From positions 5,810,501 through 5,874,500 of the forward strand of contig NZ_CP100604.1 of the NCBI RefSeq assembly GCF_031202265.1: DNA of 64,000 bases, read 5' to 3'. A model generated the notes under the pieces. The model saw nothing but the letters and a program-made list of their open reading frames with translations. It was not told the origin of the DNA and made no database searches. This document shows, in pieces, positions 60,668 to 64,000 of the stretch. Position numbers and translations under genes: made by a program. Within the stretch, counting starts at the first letter, position 1, and each line of letters opens with the position of its first letter. The stretch is from Bradyrhizobium sp. Ash2021. GTDB lineage: Bacteria; Pseudomonadota; Alphaproteobacteria; Rhizobiales; Xanthobacteraceae.

Positions 60668-61582
60668 ATGCCCAAGCTGGCCGCGATCGATCTGAATCTG
60701 CTGGTGGTGTTCGACGCCATCATGCGGGACCGATCGGTGACCCGGGCGGGGCAGCGACTGGGGCTCAGTCAGCCCGCGATGAGCCATGCGCTCACCCGAC
60801 TGCGTCACATGTTGAAGGACGAATTGTTCGTCCGGAGCCCGAACGGAATGGCGCCGACCCCGCGGGCCGAGGAGCTCGCCACGCCGATCCGGGTCGCCCT
60901 CGACGGATTGCAACAATCGCTGGAACCGATGCAGTTCGATGCGTCAAAGGCGACGGCAACATTCCGCATTGCTGTCGATAATTATGCGGCCATCGTTCTG
61001 GTGGCGCCGATCGCGGCACATGTCGCCAGGACTGCTCCTGGAGTGAGGCTGGATTTCCGGCCCAGTGGCACGTTGGACGTTCTCGAACAGCTCGATCGAA
61101 GCGAACTGCATTTGGCGATCGGTCCGCCCGGCGTCCAGGGCGAGCGATTTTCTCTCAGGCGCTTGCTGCAGGATCGATTCGTCGTTGTGCATCGCAAGGG
61201 TCATCCGGCGGCGAGAGAACCGGAATTCTCGACGGAGAAGCTGGCAACTCTCGCCCAACTGGAAATTTCGTCTGCTCAATTTGGACCTGATTTTATTGGC
61301 GCGGGCTTCGGAAAATCAAAGCCTGCCCTGAAGCCAGCCATGCGCGCGCCGTTCCTGTCAGCGGCGCAGATACTGGCGTCATCGGATCTGGTATCGGTGC
61401 TTCCGCTCAACGTCGCCAAAAGCTTAGTAAAGTCTCACCAGCTTGCTTTCCGTCAACTATCGCGCCCGCCCAAACCGGTCGAAGCCGCCACGATTTGGCT
61501 GCGCCGGCTAGACAACCAGCCTGCGCATGCGTGGCTGCGGGAAGTTATCGACCGTGTCGCCAACGACTTCCGTGCTACTTAG
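60668..61582 (+). CDS. LysR-family regulator
   Basis: From ATG 60668 the 304-residue protein has a LysR helix-turn-helix (I-D-L-N-L-L-V-V-F-D-A-I-M-R-D, R-L-G-L-S-Q-P-A-M-S-H-A-L) like NodD/PnbR types, and a standard effector domain. It is divergent from the RND operon and likely controls it. The last codon's stop, TAG, uses the first two bases of the adjoining IS5-type element; without the element it would read TAA at the same place. Confidence 0.88.
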   Translation: MPKLAAIDLNLLVVFDAIMRDRSVTRAGQRLGLSQPAMSHALTRLRHMLKDELFVRSPNGMAPTPRAEELATPIRVALDGLQQSLEPMQFDASKATATFRIAVDNYAAIVLVAPIAAHVARTAPGVRLDFRPSGTLDVLEQLDRSELHLAIGPPGVQGERFSLRRLLQDRFVVVHRKGHPAAREPEFSTEKLATLAQLEISSAQFGPDFIGAGFGKSKPALKPAMRAPFLSAAQILASSDLVSVLPLNVAKSLVKSHQLAFRQLSRPPKPVEAATIWLRRLDNQPAHAWLREVIDRVANDFRAT

Positions 61583-63103
61583 TCGTCCGTGAAGAATTCC
61601 CAAGTCGTTGATTTAGAATCTGGAAATGGCAGGCTGGGGCAACCGAGTTTGCCGGGAATCGGGTGTGCGGAAGGGGATTCCTTGCAAATTTGATTTGTGA
61701 TTCACTCGCCTTTGGATGTTTTGGCGGGGGACCAGATGCGACCACCGGAACGGCGGGAGACGGGAGAGCAGGATCTGTTTCGCTCCCGGCTCGATCAGAT
61801 CATCGACCTGAAGCATCCGCTGGTGGCGCTGGGGCGCACGGTGGATTGGGAGTTCCTGGAACGGGAGTTCGGGGCGGTCTACACGGATGATCCCGGCCGC
61901 CCGCCACTGCCGACGCGATTGATGGCGGGGCTGGCGATCCTCAAGCACACCTACGACCTGTCCGACGAGGTGCTGTGCGAGCGCTGGGTCGAGAACCCCT
62001 ATTACCAGTTCTTCTGCGGCGAGGAGTTCTTCCAGCACCGGCTGGTGTTCGATCGCTCGTCGCTGACGCGCTGGCGCAACCGGATGGGCGAGGAGCGGCT
62101 GCAGGCATTGCTGCAGGAGAGCCTGTCGGTGGCCACCAGAACCAAGGCGATCAAGCCGTCCGAGTTGTCACGGGTGATCGTCGATACCACCGTGCAGCCC
62201 AAGAACGTGACGTTCCCCACCGACGCGAAGCTTCTGAACCGGGCGCGCGAGAAACTGGTGCGGCTGGCGCAGCGCCACGGGGTAGATTTGCGCCAGTCCT
62301 ATGCGCGCCTGGGCAAGTTCGCCCTGATCCAGCATCAGCGCTATGCCCACGCCAAGCAGTTCAAGCGTGCCAACCGGATGCTCAAGAAGCTGCGCACCTA
62401 TCTCGGCCGCGTCATCCGCGACATCGGCCGCAAGATCGAGGGCAACAGCGGGCTCGAAGGGACGTTCGCACAGCTGCTATTGCTGGCGCGGCGCGTGCGC
62501 GAGCAGCAGCAACGTCAACGCGGACCGAAGGTCTATTCCCTGCATGCGCCGGAAGTCGAATGCATCGGCAAGGGCAAGGCCCATCGGCCTTACGAGTTCG
62601 GCGTCAAGGTCAGCGTTGCCACCACCCTCAAGCACTGCAAGGGCGGCCAGTTCGTCACCCATGTGAAGGCGCTGCCCGGCAATCCATATGATGGCCACAC
62701 CTTGGAAACCGTGATCCCGGACATGGAAGCGCTCGTCGGCAACACCATCGCGCGCATCCTCGCCGACAAGGGCTACCGCGGCCACAATGCGCCGCCCGAT
62801 TACAAGTTCAGGGTCTTCATCTCGGGGCAAAAGCGAGGGGTGACGCCGCAGATCAAGCGCGAACTCCGCCGCAGGTCCGCCGTCGAGCCCGTCATCGGCC
62901 ATCTCAAAGCCGAGCACCGCATGGGCCGCAACTATCTCTGGTTCCGGCGCGGCGACGCCAACAACGCCGTCCTCGCCGCCGTCGGCTACAACTTCCGCCG
63001 CCTGATCCGCTGGCTCAGGATTTTGTTGCGCCAAATCCTGGCCGCTCTCTTCGCCGCGCCGTCGACCAATCCAGCCTGAAATTAGGGTTCTTCACGGACG
63101 ACT
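61581..63103 (+). mobile_element. IS5-family insertion sequence, complete
   Basis: The 1523-bp element starts AGTCGTCCGTGAAGAA and ends with the inverted TTCTTCACGGACGACT. ACTT at 61577-61580 and at 63104-63107 is a 4-bp target duplication. It encodes one intact transposase and sits at the LysR stop codon. Confidence 0.88.
61736..63079 (+). CDS. IS5-family transposase
   Basis: From ATG 61736 the 447-residue DDE transposase has L-P-T-R-L-M-A-G-L-A-I-L-K-H-T-Y (N-terminal domain), catalytic Asp in V-I-V-D-T-T-V-Q-P-K, a second Asp in I-L-A-D-K-G-Y-R-G-H, and Glu in R-S-A-V-E-P-V-I-G-H-L-K. Intact, so transposition is plausible. Confidence 0.93.
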   Translation: MRPPERRETGEQDLFRSRLDQIIDLKHPLVALGRTVDWEFLEREFGAVYTDDPGRPPLPTRLMAGLAILKHTYDLSDEVLCERWVENPYYQFFCGEEFFQHRLVFDRSSLTRWRNRMGEERLQALLQESLSVATRTKAIKPSELSRVIVDTTVQPKNVTFPTDAKLLNRAREKLVRLAQRHGVDLRQSYARLGKFALIQHQRYAHAKQFKRANRMLKKLRTYLGRVIRDIGRKIEGNSGLEGTFAQLLLLARRVREQQQRQRGPKVYSLHAPEVECIGKGKAHRPYEFGVKVSVATTLKHCKGGQFVTHVKALPGNPYDGHTLETVIPDMEALVGNTIARILADKGYRGHNAPPDYKFRVFISGQKRGVTPQIKRELRRRSAVEPVIGHLKAEHRMGRNYLWFRRGDANNAVLAAVGYNFRRLIRWLRILLRQILAALFAAPSTNPA

Positions 63104-63187
63104 ACTTAAATCCTCCAGCAATCCGACAAAAACCACCTGAACAAGCGGGCAAATTGCCAAATGTCCGCCTTGCACCGAACGCAGACG

Positions 63188-63937
63188 CTAGACCACCCGC
63201 TCGATGTGAACGCAGCGGCAGTCCATCTCGTAGTCGAGCCCGACCACCGGCGGCTGGTTGAAATGCCAGGTCAGGCCGCACCTCAACACGCCGCGGCGGC
63301 CGAGTTCGCTCTCTAGAATCGAATAGACGTCCTGCACGGTATAGAGCTGCACGCTGGTCGTCTGTTTCCAGGTGCCGCCGAACGCGCCCATGCGGCGCTC
63401 CATTTCGTCGAGCACCCATTTTGCTTTTGCCAGCATGCCGGCGGGACTGGTGTCGCCGGGGCTGACGATGTGGTCGCGGTAGTTCGCCTTGCCTTCGACG
63501 GACTCGCCGCTCCCGGCAATGACGAAGGATTGCGGCGCGTCCGCTGCCGGCGCGGTGTAGGCGAACGCGTGGAAGCAGGGCTCGGCGGGTGGATCGATTT
63601 TCGGGCAGACATTGCTGCGCGCCACCGGATTGACGCCATCCTTCATGACACCCCATTCGATCAGCGTCTTGATGTAGATCTCGTTGAAGGCTCGAAAACC
63701 TTCTTCGGTGAACGGCGCCGGCGAGCGCAACTCGCAGGCGCCAAAGGAGGTCAGCGGACGCCCGGCCGCTTTGAGGATTTTCGCGATCCGCTCAAAACCC
63801 GCCTTCAGCGGCACTGGATCGGCGAAGCGCACCCGCTCGATGGTAAAGCCGGCAAGTGCTGCGATGCCGCAGGAGTACTGGCTGACGCCCGGCATGAAAC
63901 GGTAGCCACTGTCTTCAGCTTCAACGGTCTCGATCAT
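63188..63937 (-). CDS. Conserved hypothetical protein
   Basis: From ATG 63937 the 249-residue protein begins M-I-E-T-V-E-A-E-D-S-G-Y-R-F-M-P-G and has A-L-A-G-F-T-I-E-R-V-R-F, F-G-A-C-E-L-R-S-P-A-P-F-T-E-E-G-F and a terminal Y-E-M-D-C-R-C-V-H-I. I recall similar proteins in Bradyrhizobium annotated as hypothetical, possibly remote RidA-like. It lies 81 bases downstream of the IS on the opposite strand. Confidence 0.6.
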   Translation of the reverse strand: MIETVEAEDSGYRFMPGVSQYSCGIAALAGFTIERVRFADPVPLKAGFERIAKILKAAGRPLTSFGACELRSPAPFTEEGFRAFNEIYIKTLIEWGVMKDGVNPVARSNVCPKIDPPAEPCFHAFAYTAPAADAPQSFVIAGSGESVEGKANYRDHIVSPGDTSPAGMLAKAKWVLDEMERRMGAFGGTWKQTTSVQLYTVQDVYSILESELGRRGVLRCGLTWHFNQPPVVGLDYEMDCRCVHIERVV

Positions 63938-64000
63938 GACGCCTCTTTGCTGCGGCGGACAGGTCGCGCCTTGCAATGACTGTGGCGCGAGTTGCCGCGT

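Overview
The window reads as chromosome of a Bradyrhizobium-like alphaproteobacterium (Nitrobacteraceae/Bradyrhizobiaceae). The evidence is high-GC codon use, several palindromic and mosaic intergenic repeats of the kinds scattered through Bradyrhizobium and Rhodopseudomonas genomes, a coxMNOP-type alternative cytochrome oxidase cluster, an Omp25/RopB-like porin, and many small secreted proteins typical of the group. This assignment comes from family recognition, not from a database search.

Layout. 0-9.5 kb is accessory and heavily eroded. It holds a stand-alone M41-like peptidase, a dehydrogenase remnant, an alpha/beta hydrolase, a frameshifted secreted protein, and an SOS-response-associated peptidase (SRAP/YedK) gene split by about 0.68 kb that carries two tandem double-glycine-leader peptides. 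After these come HEPN-like and DUF5677-like genes with small membrane partners, and two Rap1a-like secreted proteins. 10-22.7 kb is metabolic: a double-hotdog thioesterase, an amidase, the divergent katG/oxyR pair, an unknown membrane protein, and a phosphotransferase plus acyl-CoA dehydrogenase with a divergent TetR regulator. 23-28 kb has DoxX, a secreted TPR protein, a CxxC zinc-ribbon protein, two 28-codon ORFs, a RidA gene with an in-frame stop, a CaiB-type CoA transferase and a GYD protein.

28-32.6 kb is a minus-strand operon for an aa3-like cytochrome c oxidase (subunits II, I, III, III, IV). 33-38 kb has a DUF2189 membrane protein, a TetR regulator with a Baeyer-Villiger-type monooxygenase that has lost its 3' end, a convergent PIN-like gene truncated at the same junction, tRNA-Gly, and a very short transcription unit whose ribosome-binding site is complementary to the last 16 bases of 16S rRNA. 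38-46 kb has a YCII protein, an SGNH-like membrane-anchored protein, tRNA-Tyr, rlmB, secreted proteins, a Ni/Co permease, a dienelactone hydrolase and an intact IS3-family element. 46-54 kb has tRNA-Thr, a diguanylate cyclase, two hydrolase-type genes, small envelope proteins, a porin, a lipoprotein and two tandem secreted TPR paralogues. 54-61.6 kb is an RND efflux operon (pump, adaptor, internally deleted opgC, COG4280-like membrane protein, small membrane protein) divergent from a LysR regulator. An intact IS5-family element sits exactly at the LysR stop codon. The window ends in a conserved hypothetical gene.

The most promising unexplained items are the paired GG-leader peptides (3.7-4.2 kb) and the 14-codon ORF with its self-complementary perfect Shine-Dalgarno (37.8 kb).
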